DNA of 64,000 nucleotides, from NCBI GenBank assembly GCA_902702965.1, contig CACRXP010000006.1, positions 1,293,238 through 1,357,237 on the forward strand. Reading direction: 5' to 3'. Origin of the DNA: Spirometra erinaceieuropaei (Eukaryota > Platyhelminthes > Cestoda > Diphyllobothriidea > Diphyllobothriidae). Below the pieces are notes generated by a model. The model saw only the letters and a list, made by a program, of their open reading frames with translations, was not told where the DNA came from and made no database searches. The translations under genes and the position numbers were made by a program. Numbering within the stretch: the stretch's first letter is position 1; every line of letters begins with the position of its first letter. This document shows, piece after piece, positions 21,235 through 32,107 of the stretch.

Positions 21235-21559
21235 TAGACTTCTGCAGGTGTCAAAGTACTTGAATAACTTCGGATCTCAAATGATTTTGGAGGTTTGTTT
21301 CCCTAGGCTGTAATTAACCGCGTGCCAGCTGCGTAGTCAGCTGACCGTACTGATAAACGAATTGCACTTGACTGAGTTTCCTGACGAATTTCAATACCGA
21401 AAAATATTCCATAAGTGTAGAAAGTAATTCTGTACGTGCGGTTCCAGTCCCATTATCGGAGTCAGTAACTGGAAATTGGTAGCCAAATTGAAACGATCTC
21501 ATTTGGACCGCAGAAAAGTTTTTTCGGGATCAGTCGGGCCGTTGGTACTGACCCTACCC

Positions 21560-23640
21560 CCTCAATTTCCGAACCCAGTGATACTTTCCTCATCACCATT
21601 AATTTTGCTCATACAAGTATTCCGAACCTGATAAATCAGCTTACTAACTCACATTCGGTTGGAACTGATAACATCCTGAACTTTCTTACTAAACAGCCAG
21701 GGAAGTTTCCTTTTCTCCTCGGTTGTCTGCTTTCAGTCTTCCTCGGGAACAGTTTCTTTATTAGTTATTGGAAAAATTCTATTCTTATGCCAGTCGTTCT
21801 GATGTTCAAAGTCGTCGATGACTTTTCAAAACCTACTCCTTGTCTAAACGCTTTTAAGAAATTTTTGTCCTGAAAATTGCTGACTTTTGCATAGCCGATA
21901 AAGCTATTGACCTTCCCCAACATGGATTTTTGCCCGTTCGCTCTTGTGAAATGTGTTATGTGTCGTTTTTCAATCTTCTTACTTCTCTTCGTAATGCTCA
22001 TCTCTCTGTGTTCTTCATTTATTTTGATTCTTGTAAAGCCTTTGATACAGGGCCACACAGAAGACCCTTAGTTAAATTAGAAGCTCTGAGGCTTCGTAGT
22101 CTTTTTATTGACTTTACGAAGTCATATCTATCTAATCAAACAAAAAAGGTCCCAGTGGGATCTCAATTTTCCAGTGAGAGCCCCATTATGAGTGGTTTCC
22201 TTCAATGTGCCGTTTTAGGCCATCTTTTGTTTTTGCTTTGCATTAATGATATCTCGTCGGCAGTTGCTCGTTCTCAATCTCTTATTTATGCCAATGATCT
22301 CAAATGCGTACATTCATTCACTAAATCTACGATCTAATATTGAGTGGAACAAATTCATGTTAACTTGTTTGTTCTTTCTACGTGGTGCTCGGAATGGCTA
22401 GTGGAATTCTCTTCATCCAAATGTCGCTATATGTGTCCCGTACCTGAAAGTCTACCCCAACCAGTGGTTTTTAAAGGCATACATATGACTGAATGTCCCT
22501 TTATCATGGATTAAGGTTTAAGCTATAGGAATAATCAAGATCTCTCACCACGCGTCGACAGAAATGCTGCCAAAGTTACCCATATTTATGGCTTTATTTT
22601 ACATAATTTACATCATCCTGAAATTAAATTAGGAATTTTTCGAAGATTTGTTCTCTCTAATCCTGAGTACTGTTGCTCTGTCTTTGGTTTGATTAATAAG
22701 ACTGGTCGTTCTATAATTAAAAATTTCCAAAGGAATCTTACAAGAGGACTCTTAAGTACGACACATCAAAATTCTTCCCAATCAAATAGATGCCAGCTAA
22801 ATAACTTTAAGATCTTATGGGCTCGGCGGCTAGAAGCCGGGTTCTCTCCTCCGTCGCATTAATAATACTTCTAATCTTTTTCGGCTTCTAGCCCTCAGCC
22901 CTGTCAGTAGTCCATACATCTTCGCAGTTCTTCCTTGATTACGCTTACTCTCGCACCTCCCACCTCTAAAGAAACCCCAATCTTCGCTTACAGGTAGGCC
23001 TTCCTCTGGAATAACCTTCCAGTCGACATACGGTCGTCAGCGAATCTACACACTTTTAAGAGGAGGATTCGCCTTTATCTGAATACTGACTCGATTAAAC
23101 ATTTATTTTCTTCATCCTTTCCAGGAAGCTTTTTCCACGACTTTGAGAAAGGACCATCGTCAATTTCGGACGTCTTAACCAAATTACCCTGTCTGCCCAC
23201 TTTCTTCTCTGCATACGATTCCGCTTTCCAGGATCTCTCGTCAGCAGTTCGGATTTTTGCGATTATTCGGCTCCTGCACAGACGCGATGTCATCCCCAAC
23301 CAATCTCTCAGGGAAGTAGTTGGGGCCATGTAAACGTGTACGCTCTAAGCCGCCTCCGTTTCGCTTACCGCCGACCCCCATCAGGATTCCGTTCCGTCCC
23401 CTAGGATCTCGAGGTGTCAACCCATCCAACAATTTTAGTAGATTTTACCGTTATCTCCTCGGTTCGACCTACAGTTACCTGACGACGATCGCGGTGGATT
23501 TCTCTGTTTTCGTCATCTGCCTGTAATTTAATCGGTTGCCAACGAATTGTCATGGTCGCATCTTCACAAGTTTTGATAATCCTCGCGGTCTTTAACGCCT
23601 TCCCCTCGCCAGGACACTAAACGGACTGTGACCGTTCGCG
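21560..23640 (+). mobile_element. LINE-D copy 1 (CR1-like), 5'-truncated
   Basis: Plus-strand RT relic. SVGTDNILNFLTK, IYFDSCKAFDT (motif A, Asp retained), SGFLQCAVLGHLLFLLCINDI (motif B, with the PQG core lost), YANDLK, then a thumb region in mixed frames and a C-terminal GSFFHDFEKGP at about 23125. It resembles the element at 29750-34960. Stops and frameshifts are throughout. The right end is uncertain because LINE-A copy 1 abuts it. Confidence 0.7.
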
Positions 23641-23891
23641 GTGGTCTATTTCAGTTCAGTTCAGTTTATTGAGGGAAATAGGCGTAAGCCTTTGAGTACC
23701 TTATTTGCAACGTAAAAAAATGTGTGGTACACAGGTAAATGTTCTGGGCTGAAATAGTTCAAATACGCCCATAATTGTAGTACAAAATGAGAACGGGTTA
23801 CAGGGGGTGAGCTCTACTTCTCATCGCTCTTGGTCATTTTGAAACATAAATATGTCAAGATTCTTTTTAAAACTTTGTATGGATGGTGACA

Positions 23892-26800
23892 TCACAACAT
23901 CTGCGGGCAGGGCATTCCATGGTTTGTCCACTCGAACAGAGAAGGAGAACTTCCGTAATCCAACCTTGCATGCTGAGTGCGCAGTTTTAACAGGTGACCT
24001 CGGAGGTTGGTCGTGGTAGCAAATTCAAAGAAGTCCTCGAAGGCCAGACAGCAATCCAACCCCTTTACAATGCGGAAGGCTTGCAAGAGATCCCCGCGAA
24101 GTTGCCTGTAACTCAAAGGAAAGAGGTTCAGATTTACTAGGAAAGTTGCATAAGAAGAGGAGCTTTGACCCTTAACCATCTTCGTGGCTCTCCTCTGGAC
24201 TCTTCCGAGGCAGTTTTGATCCTCAACAGCGCACGGCCTCCAAGCTTGTATGCCGTACTCTAAATGCGGCCGGACGAATGTTCCGAATGTCTTTGAGAAA
24301 GCATCTTCGTCAAAGTCCACGAACGCACGCTTGATGGAGTACAGTACGGACATTGCGCTTTTTGCCACCCTCGAACAGTGGGCGGATGGCTTTAGGGAAC
24401 TGGTCGTCAGCACACCAAGGTCCTTTTGGGCTTCGACCTCTTGTAGGGCTGCACCGCCCAGAAAGTAGTTTCTTGTGCTGGCGGATCTGGTTGTGTGGCC
24501 TAGGCGAAGTATGCTACATTTGGTAACATTGAACCGCAGGAGCCAACGGTTTGACCACTCCTCCAACCGATTCAGGTTCATCTGCAGTCTGTCTTCGTCG
24601 GCAGGACACCGAATTACACTCCATATCTTCATGTCATCAACAAACATTGCCACTTCGCAGTCTAAATCTCTTGCGGCATCGTCCACGTAGATAAGGAACA
24701 AAATGGGTCCCAGTACTGAACCCTGGGGGACACCACTATCGACCATAGCAGGGTCTGATTTTGCCGGACCGATGCAGACAACCTGGTGTCGACCCACAAG
24801 GAAGTTTTCAATCCATTTAAGGAAGTTGCCACTGATCCCTATATTTTTAAGTTTATGTATGAGCCTCTGGTGTGGCACAGTATCGAACGCCTTCTGGAAG
24901 TCGATGAAGGCTATGTGGACCTCGTGCCTGTCGTCGAGAGCTTGGGTCCAGCTCTGGAGAGATTGCAGAAAGTTTGTCGTGCAGGATCTTCCCTTCCGGA
25001 ACCCATGTTGGCATTTCGATAGTAGGCCGTGAACTTCCATCAGTTCACTCTTTATGATCCTTTCCATCACTTTGCAGAGAATGCATGTCAAGCTTATGGG
25101 CCTGTAATTTGTCGTCGCTGCCCTGGTACCTCCTTTGTGTAGCGGAGTAATATGTGCCAGCTTCCAATCGATAGGAAGTGTTCCAGTGTCAAATGACATT
25201 TGAAAGAGCATCGACAAAGGCACAGAAAGCTCACTGGGAAGTTCCGTGAGAAGCTTGGGTGGAATCTCGTCGGATCCCGGTGACTTTGATTCGTTCAATG
25301 TCTCCAATTCTCGTCGGACAATGCCTTCTGAGAAGAGTATATCGCTGACTCTTGGGGTCGGCAGTCCTTCTGTGGAGGGAGAAATGAACCTTGACTCGTT
25401 TGTGTAGACTGATTGGAAAAACTGTGAAAAATACGCAGCTTTATCCCTACTATCAGCAATCTCAACGCCATCAGTAGTCCTTACTAAGAAAATTTGATGC
25501 CTGTTCCTTGTACTTCGTCGGAGGTAGCTGTAGAGTAATTTTGGGTTCTGCGTTGCTTTTTGTAGCAAGTTCTTCTTGAATTCCCGTCGCGTTTTCACGA
25601 TCAGGTTCTTCAGTTTGTTCCTCTGCGTCTTGTATGTGTTGAAATCTTCAACTTGCCCAGTGACGCAGTATTTTCTCCACAATTTGTGCTTCCTGTTGAT
25701 TTCTTTCTTAAGGTTCCTATTTAGCCACCCTGGGCGTTTATTCAGTCTTACACTAGTCAGTGGGCAGTAGTTATTGATAAGCTGCAGAAGGACATTCTTG
25801 AACAGCTCCCAGTCATCGTTGGCATTTCCCGTAAACAACGAGCCCCAGTCGAGACCGGATAAGTTTGCCCTCATCTGATTGAAGTCGCCTTGCCAATCAT
25901 TCCATCTTTTTTGGTCTGGATAATGCAAAATGGAGAATAACGAATAATCCCACATCAGCATTATGTGATCACTTCCGCCAAGAGGCGGCATGGAGGTGAT
26001 CTCGTCTATGCTGTCTGGTCTTTTCGTAAAAACCAGATCAAGGCAGTTTGCCCTTTGTCCTTCACGTGTTCTCGTTGGGAACATGACATGTTCTGTGAGT
26101 GACGCCTTTAATGTTTTGTTCAGTAGACGGTAATCGAATGCCGATTTTGGACCTGACGCTTGGAGGGTATTCCAGTTTGTTCCTGGTGCGTTGAAGTCAC
26201 CCATGATCATGATGTTAGGTCGACTGGAAAATTTCTCCAGCTGCTCTAATAGTTGATTGTTGGCGATATGGTCTGTCCTAGGTGGTCGGTAGACAGTGAG
26301 GACATCGAGACACGGGGAACCGGTAGCCTTGATGGTCAACAAAATAGCTTCCGTGTCGCACGCAAACTTGGTGGTGTTTTCCGACACTGCCAGGCCTTCA
26401 TTCACATACACAACTATACCACTACTCTGACGATGTTCCCTGTCCCTCCGATAAATCTGGTATCCAGGCAAGGCTACTTCGTTTTCGCTAATATTCCCGG
26501 ACAGCCAGGTCTCGGTTACTGCTAAAACATCCGGAGACAGCTCGGCAAGGCAAAGTTTTAGCTCATCTATTTTCGATATGAGGCTTTGAACATTCGTGTA
26601 CAAGCACCTGAGTTTTGTGCCAGCCGAATTTCCCGTTGCATTTGTTGCTGTTTTGAGCATTACTCCGTTATCTCGAACGCCATGTTTTCTGGGCTGATGG
26701 GTTCCACTGATATGCATTGCTTCAATCAGATCACTGGACATTACGCGCTTACTTGTGGTGCCGCCTTGAGCAGGTGGTTCAACGAAGGTATGTGTGTTAG

Positions 26801-26906
26801 CTGAGTAGCTGCCGTCGTTCTTAGTATTACAGGCTGGTTCCACTGAAACGGCATATATTTCCGAACTACCTTCCCCTTGAAGATAGCCAGATTGTGTTCG
26901 CCACAA
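23892..26906 (-). pseudogene. LINE-A ORF2: AP endonuclease + CR1-type reverse transcriptase, near intact
   Basis: 1004 codons without a stop. AP-like endonuclease: YTNVQSLISKIDEL (103-116), TETW (131-134), GDFNAPG (236-242), SDH (312-314). RT: KSPGSDEIPPKLL (541-553), AFIDFQKAFD (666-675), SGVPQGSVLGP (724-734), MFVDD (754-758) with both catalytic Asp, then KDLGVLTTSSLKPSAHC. The last ~20 residues are out of frame: a one-base change near 23960 switches away from the usual KFSFSV.V.KPWN.LP ending, which continues in another frame to about 23820. So it is one indel from a complete ORF2. The start is uncertain. Confidence 0.88.
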
Positions 26907-27029
26907 TTCAGTCTTGATTTTAACTCCAAGACAAGTTCCGGCGTTTCAGCCGTTCCGCTGGTGAATAGTCCGGTTGAAAAAAAACCTGTTTGTGCGTGTT
27001 TCTGAGATCGGTTTTTTTTAGAGAGGATC

Positions 27030-28084
27030 AACTTTATTTGCTCTTTGTTCTCCAGCATAATTTTGAGAGGGCGAGGTGGTTCTGCAGCTGTCCTGTCTTC
27101 AGGACCTTTATTTCAATGTCTGCCTGGAGTAACTGATTTAGTAGACCATGAAAAGAAGCAAGGTCCTCCGAGACACGGCCTTCAGGTCTGACTGCATTCG
27201 ATTCCGACAAACCATGAATAACCAGACACTGTTGGCGAGCATGGTCCTCCTTACTTTGCCTTTCCGGTGAATTCGCTGTATTTGGGCGACGACGATTTGC
27301 GGAGTCGTCACTTGGATGCATACTTTTGTTCTCTACCGACTGTCCCGAGCAATCCATCAGGTCTGGCTGTGACTTCAGAATCCTGTCATGGCGTTTCCCT
27401 CTCCCCTCTACCCACGGGTTCGTGTCTTCGCATTCAGATACGTGTTCTATGGTGCGCTCGGGGTGGTTGCCTGAACAAGAGGGTAAAAGTGGACTGGATG
27501 ACCCCGGTATATCGTCTCCAGGCAGAAGAGAATTCCCGTCACTTACAGCAAGAGGCTTAGGCGAGATAGCTCCTGCGCCAGGTAATTTTTGTGTGACATC
27601 GCTTAAGACGTATTGCGTGGGAATCGAGTCTGCCCTTATCTGCGGCTTCGTTCCCGTTGTCTTGCTGTTACTGGCGTCCGCGTTTTGGCTACTGGGTTGC
27701 TACTCGTGATAGAAGATGTCCCCGAGGAGATATTTTTCGCGTTTTTTGCGTTTTGCTATTCGTTTTTGGGACTCTGACACTGGACACGTTCTGGTCGTCT
27801 AGGATCTGTTTCACGACCGTCCTTAAATCAGTAAGCTCCTTTTCGAGTTGTCCTACTTTGATTTGGATATCTGCGCACCCAACACAAGGCTCATCTTCGT
27901 ACCTCACACTTTTTGCGGTAATTACGCTTTTTGCACGCTTGGCTGGTCGTTGGCTGGAAGCGCAGGTAGAGCGAGCATAGGTTCTCAGTGCGAAGGACGT
28001 CTCACCAGACTTGTCTTCCAACGAGGTGCCGTCGTTGGCCGTACTATTACCGTTAGCTTGCTGAGATTCCATAAGCTTCGACAT
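27030..28084 (-). pseudogene. LINE-A ORF1, broken
   Basis: The N-terminal part (28084-27689) has a basic Ser/Thr-rich start, then YEDEPCVGCADIQIKVGQLE and a coiled coil. The same CxxC-plus-coil arrangement starts LINE-E ORF1 at 35669. A later part (27357-27034) contains CLVIHGLSES, and LENKEQIKLILSKK follows at about 27055. Frames do not join, so the protein is interrupted. Presumed RNA-binding ORF1p; no zinc knuckle seen. Confidence 0.65.
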
Positions 28085-28605
28085 GATATAGTAGGTATAA
28101 TTTCGCTTTCGATGTTATAACAAATACGTCGGCTTGTATATGACGAATTAAAATGAGTATTCAAAACTCAATAAGCGAAAAAAATACTCAAAATCCGATA
28201 AATTTTGTGGAATTTAATCAGAAGCGACTTAGCCCTTTGTAGATCTCGTAGGACTTGACAAACTGCAGACCTTGAAGGATTTTGAACGATTGGTTTCCTA
28301 GGCTGTATAGCCGCGCTTCGGTTGTATAGGCTGAATAGCCGCAATTCGATTGCGTAGTCAGATGCGTAGTCAGTTGGACCGTGATGATAAACAAACTGCA
28401 CTTAATCCAGGTTCCTGGCGAATTTCGATGCGTTAAAAAATATTCCAGAAATGCACAAAGCAATTCTTTACGTTCGGTTCCAGTATCAATGTCAGAGACG
28501 GTAACTGTGAAATGGTAACCAAGTCGAAATAGTCCCATTTGGAGCGCAGAATAATTCTGTTGTGCTTAGTCGGGCTCAGTTCCAGTCTACTCCTGTCCCA
28601 CCACC

Positions 28606-29749
28606 TTGCTGGTTGCTCTTGCTGCCATCCTGAAAATATTGTGCTCGCATCTGCAGCGGATAGGCTCATCCACTTTAGGGCTTATACCTCGACACGGAAC
28701 GTTTTGGTTCTTATATACTTCTACCTGCGGGACGGTCCTGTCCCACCCACATATTTGCCTTCCCATGCGCGACGGTCCCTTTTCCCTTAAAAACTAGCCA
28801 AATTAAATTTATTATGCCTTTTTCAAAAGTATGAAGGAGGTTCTTCCGCCGTTCGCAAACTGCTTTTCATATCTGGCTGTCCATTTTATAAGGACAGACT
28901 GTACACTGCAAAGTGTTCGCCTACTCGTTCCAAAATTCCTATGAAAATGCATTTTTGATTTTTACGAAATCTTATGGCTGCTAAATATAGAACCTTTATT
29001 TAATCATCGAATAAAAAGTCAGCAATGAAATGGCGGACACACTTGAAAACTGTAAACTTTGATCTTGCTCGAGATGAAATGTGCTTTGCTGAATCTCGAC
29101 CTCACTCTCTGACTTCCCACTTTGAATTTACAACTGACAATCTTTGTTTATACCAATAGACCGCGCTGGTAAACACGGCGACGTCAGTCTCCTTTGTCTT
29201 AGAACCAATATCATACACACGCCTGATCTTTATATTTCATCATCCTTTGGAAATATGTGTTTCGGCCCAGTCATCCTAACGCGGAATACGAAGACGCGGG
29301 TCTGCTGTGTGTGTGATATTTCTTGTTGTGCTGACACGGTAAAACGCTTTGCCAACCCTTCGAATAAGTCGTAGACACTCCATCTGACGTACAAATGACC
29401 ATGGGGATTGCAATTTTCCTGAAATTGGCTCTCATGCAAATGCATCCTCTTCTAAATCTCAGACATTCGTAAGCAAACTTTTACACTGGACTTAACTCAC
29501 TTTCATAACGACAGGGAACGATAATATCTTACATTCAAGTTTTACTAAGCACACCCAGCCTCTATTTATGAGTTGCCATCGTGATGCAGGATCCCAAATC
29601 ACTCTGCAGCCAGCTCGAAATAAGTACAAGGGATAGGTATCAAGCCCACTTAAAAAAAGACTGCCGGGGGTGCTGGAGTTGTCGAAAGTAGAGTCAAGGT
29701 CAAACCGCTGGTTGTAAATCTGAAGATAAGTGGGAGATTAGTTAAGTGG
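28606..29749. other. Spacer between LINE-A and LINE-D, possible older repeat
   Basis: No gene recognised. About 28780-29010 shares short words with 40180-40430 (a CCTTTAAA/CCCTTAAA run, then CTATGAAAAT.CATTTTT and an AATAAAAA..TCA motif), suggesting an old repeat that later LINEs entered. The rest is unassigned. Confidence 0.4.
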
Positions 29750-30017
29750 TTTTTTGGGAGATCTAACGATTTTAGCCCCTGTTTTTTGGCGAAATTTCCT
29801 CAAATACAGGCCTATTCACTCAGAACTACCAATTGTCATTTCCTTCTTTAGTTCCGTTAATCTATGCCTGTTGACTACCAGTCGCAATCTGCAATTCGCA
29901 CTTTGTGCATTCGATATCCCTCTAATGATGTATTTTTTTACATTGTTAGCCTCTAGCTGAAAATCAGTCACCTGGTCTGTCAGAAGTTTCCTTAACTACA
30001 ACTTGCTTTGAGACAAG

Positions 30018-30539
30018 ATGAGAGCAAAAGCTACAGGTCGACGAAAGCTCTCGATCTCTTTACCTAAGCATGGCTTAACTGAATCTAAGTCAGAAGGCAT
30101 TTCAAGTCAGTCGTTAGCCGTTGTAACTGACAGAGAGCTTAATCTTCAGGCACTTTACAGCAGTAATGATTTTATTCTAAATTTTGACACTCTGCTCTCA
30201 ATTCTTGGAAAATTATTCGACGAGAACATCTCCAATATTCCCTGTCAAGAATGCAGACGTTTTGACTCGCGCGTTCGTCTGATCTCCAGTGAATCTAATG
30301 ATAGACAAAAACGAGCTCACAACTACTTGTCGAAAAATGTTCCCCGATCTGCTCGGACGGTTGATATTGTGACTAATTTCCTGTATTCGTGTGGTTTCAA
30401 CTACAAAATAGCCGATGCAAAACGCCTGTCCTCCCGCAACAAAAATCCGCTCGGCTTAGTCAAATTATTTTCATCAATCCAGATTGACACCATCTTTGCC
30501 CATCGACCTGGAAAATGCAAAATATTTCCTTTTTCATGA
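30018..30539 (+). pseudogene. LINE-D ORF1 remnant
   Basis: 173-codon frame starting with a basic segment and followed by mixed polar sequence with one Cys pair (CQEC). Its position before a CR1-like endonuclease marks it as ORF1. The sequence after 30539 is Pro/Ser/Thr-rich in other frames, perhaps the rest of ORF1 after a frameshift. Confidence 0.55.
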
Positions 30540-31604
30540 TCGTACTCCTATGGAGCGTAGAATCGGGTCCCTCTTCTCACGTCTAATGCTCACCAAATCG
30601 GTCATAGTACACGTGGCCGTGAGAATTCAGCTGCTCCTACTCTTGCGACATCTGACTCACTCCTTCCACTTACTCCTACATCTCCATCTCACTCAGGCCA
30701 CTTGACGCATTTGTCTGCCCCTAAATTAGCAGTAGCAGCCCCGATTGTCGTTTCTTATCCTCCGGATAGCCCCCTGGGACGCATAAAATCCGTCTACATC
30801 AGCTAGACCGATAACTTCCACTATTCAACAGGGTGCTGCAAGCTCTACAGTTCAGCCATCTGTGGTTTGGCGTCAGAACGGTGAGACTCAAAAACTGAAT
30901 CAGACACCGACCCAAAAGAAAGGTAGTACAGTTCCATTTAGGAGTACGCCGCCTTCTCTTAGATTTACAGCTCAGCCCGTATACAGACTGCGCAGCTCCA
31001 ATTATATTCCTAAATAATTATTTGTCCTGCGTACCAGTTACTTACTAAAGCCCTACTATATATCCAGCAAATAATTCATACGTCAATTGCCCTAAGCCAT
31101 TTAGCCCCCCAAACTAGTTCAGGCTTCCCACAACTTAAGGCCAACTGCTCTCAGGTAAGTCAACCTAGCTCCTTTGACTTCCAACGTAGACCTGGTCTCC
31201 CACCCTTTCATTCTTATAGCTGCCTACCCGCCCCCACCAGCCTCTTGGCTCCCTCCTCCTACTCCCCCTCCCCCACAATTTAACTACCAACAAGCCTATC
31301 CCTATTTAATCCCTCTAGCATTCCAATGCTCGAAAACTATATCCCCACATCCTTTAGATCTCATGCCTAGTCTTCTCTTGCTGACTTCCCGTACGTCAAT
31401 AACGCTAGACTAACCGGTACTTATTCTCCAAGCATCATTAATTCACAGATTACTTATCCGCCTTCAAATTTTTTCTTCTTAGTACCGTCGAAAATAACCT
31501 TTCTGTTCGAAACAAATTATATATTATATTATTGAATGTCAGGTCTGTTATAAACAAGATGACGCAGGTCAGAGCTACTGATCTCGAAATGACGCCTGAT
31601 ATCA

Positions 31605-31975
31605 TATAATTCAGTATACGTGAGGGATAGAGGCAGAACCTTGGAAAACCCTATTGACAGATAGACGTATGAAAAAAAACGCAGATATTTACGTAGCAGT
31701 TATGCCAGTCATTGATATCATGTAAATGTTTGACCATCAAGCATAAATTTATCTAGTCTTCTTTTGAAAGTCTCGACGTTTTCCGCTAAAACAACGGAGT
31801 TCAGCAATTTGTTCTATCCCCCAACCAGCCGGTGGGAGAAGAATTTGGCCCGCAATTCGAGTTTGGCATATTTCGTCTTCAATTTGTATTGGTGCCCTCG
31901 AAGATTTGTCGTCCGCGCCAGTTCAAAGAAATCGTCAAACTGAAGATCACAGTCTAGCCCCCGGACAGAATCTTG
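31605..31975 (-). mobile_element. LINE-B 3' end, short insertion inside LINE-D endonuclease
   Basis: About 370 bases, minus strand. The C-terminal RT tail FDDFFELARTTNLRGHQYKL and the 3' UTR match 15486-15850, including the terminal ATAATTCAGTAT and the block TGACAGATAGACGTATGAAAAAAA. Severe 5' truncation is normal for LINE insertion. Flanks restore the LINE-D endonuclease reading (about MTPDII ... TESW). Confidence 0.85.
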
Positions 31976-32107
31976 GACCCATTCTCTCATTTCTGACTCT
32001 GTCATGTTTATAGATGACTTCGATTTTTACCGTCAAGACCGCACGACTAGGCGTGGGGCAGTTGTCTTCTTTATCTTACAGCCTGTATAAAGCACTCTCC
32101 CTATTGC

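Larger units (their letters stand above)
14830..21560 (-). mobile_element. LINE-A copy 2 (CR1-like), split by two nested insertions
   Basis: Three segments align collinearly with the better-preserved LINE-A copy at 23655-28605: 14830-15485 (between endonuclease and RT), 17580-19955 (endonuclease, ORF1, part of 5' UTR) and 21235-21560 (5' UTR). The interruptions are LINE-B plus LINE-C (15486-17579) and LINE-F (19956-21234). Shared words at the joints, such as GCCCTTT..TTCA before and TTCA(C/T)GTGTTCT after the first insertion, show only a few bases lost. The RT half is missing at the left end. Many stops; inactive. Confidence 0.8.
23655..28605 (-). mobile_element. LINE-A copy 1 (CR1-like), almost full length
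   Basis: About 4.95 kb on the minus strand. 5' UTR from about 28605 (shared with 21235-21560), a broken ORF1 at 28084-27030, a long ORF2 at 26906-23892, and a 3' UTR ending in repeated AACTGA units (TTCAGTTCAGTTCAGTTTATT on the plus strand at 23652-23673). Such short tandem 3' tails instead of poly(A) are typical of CR1-clade elements. It is the youngest-looking element in the window. Confidence 0.88.
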
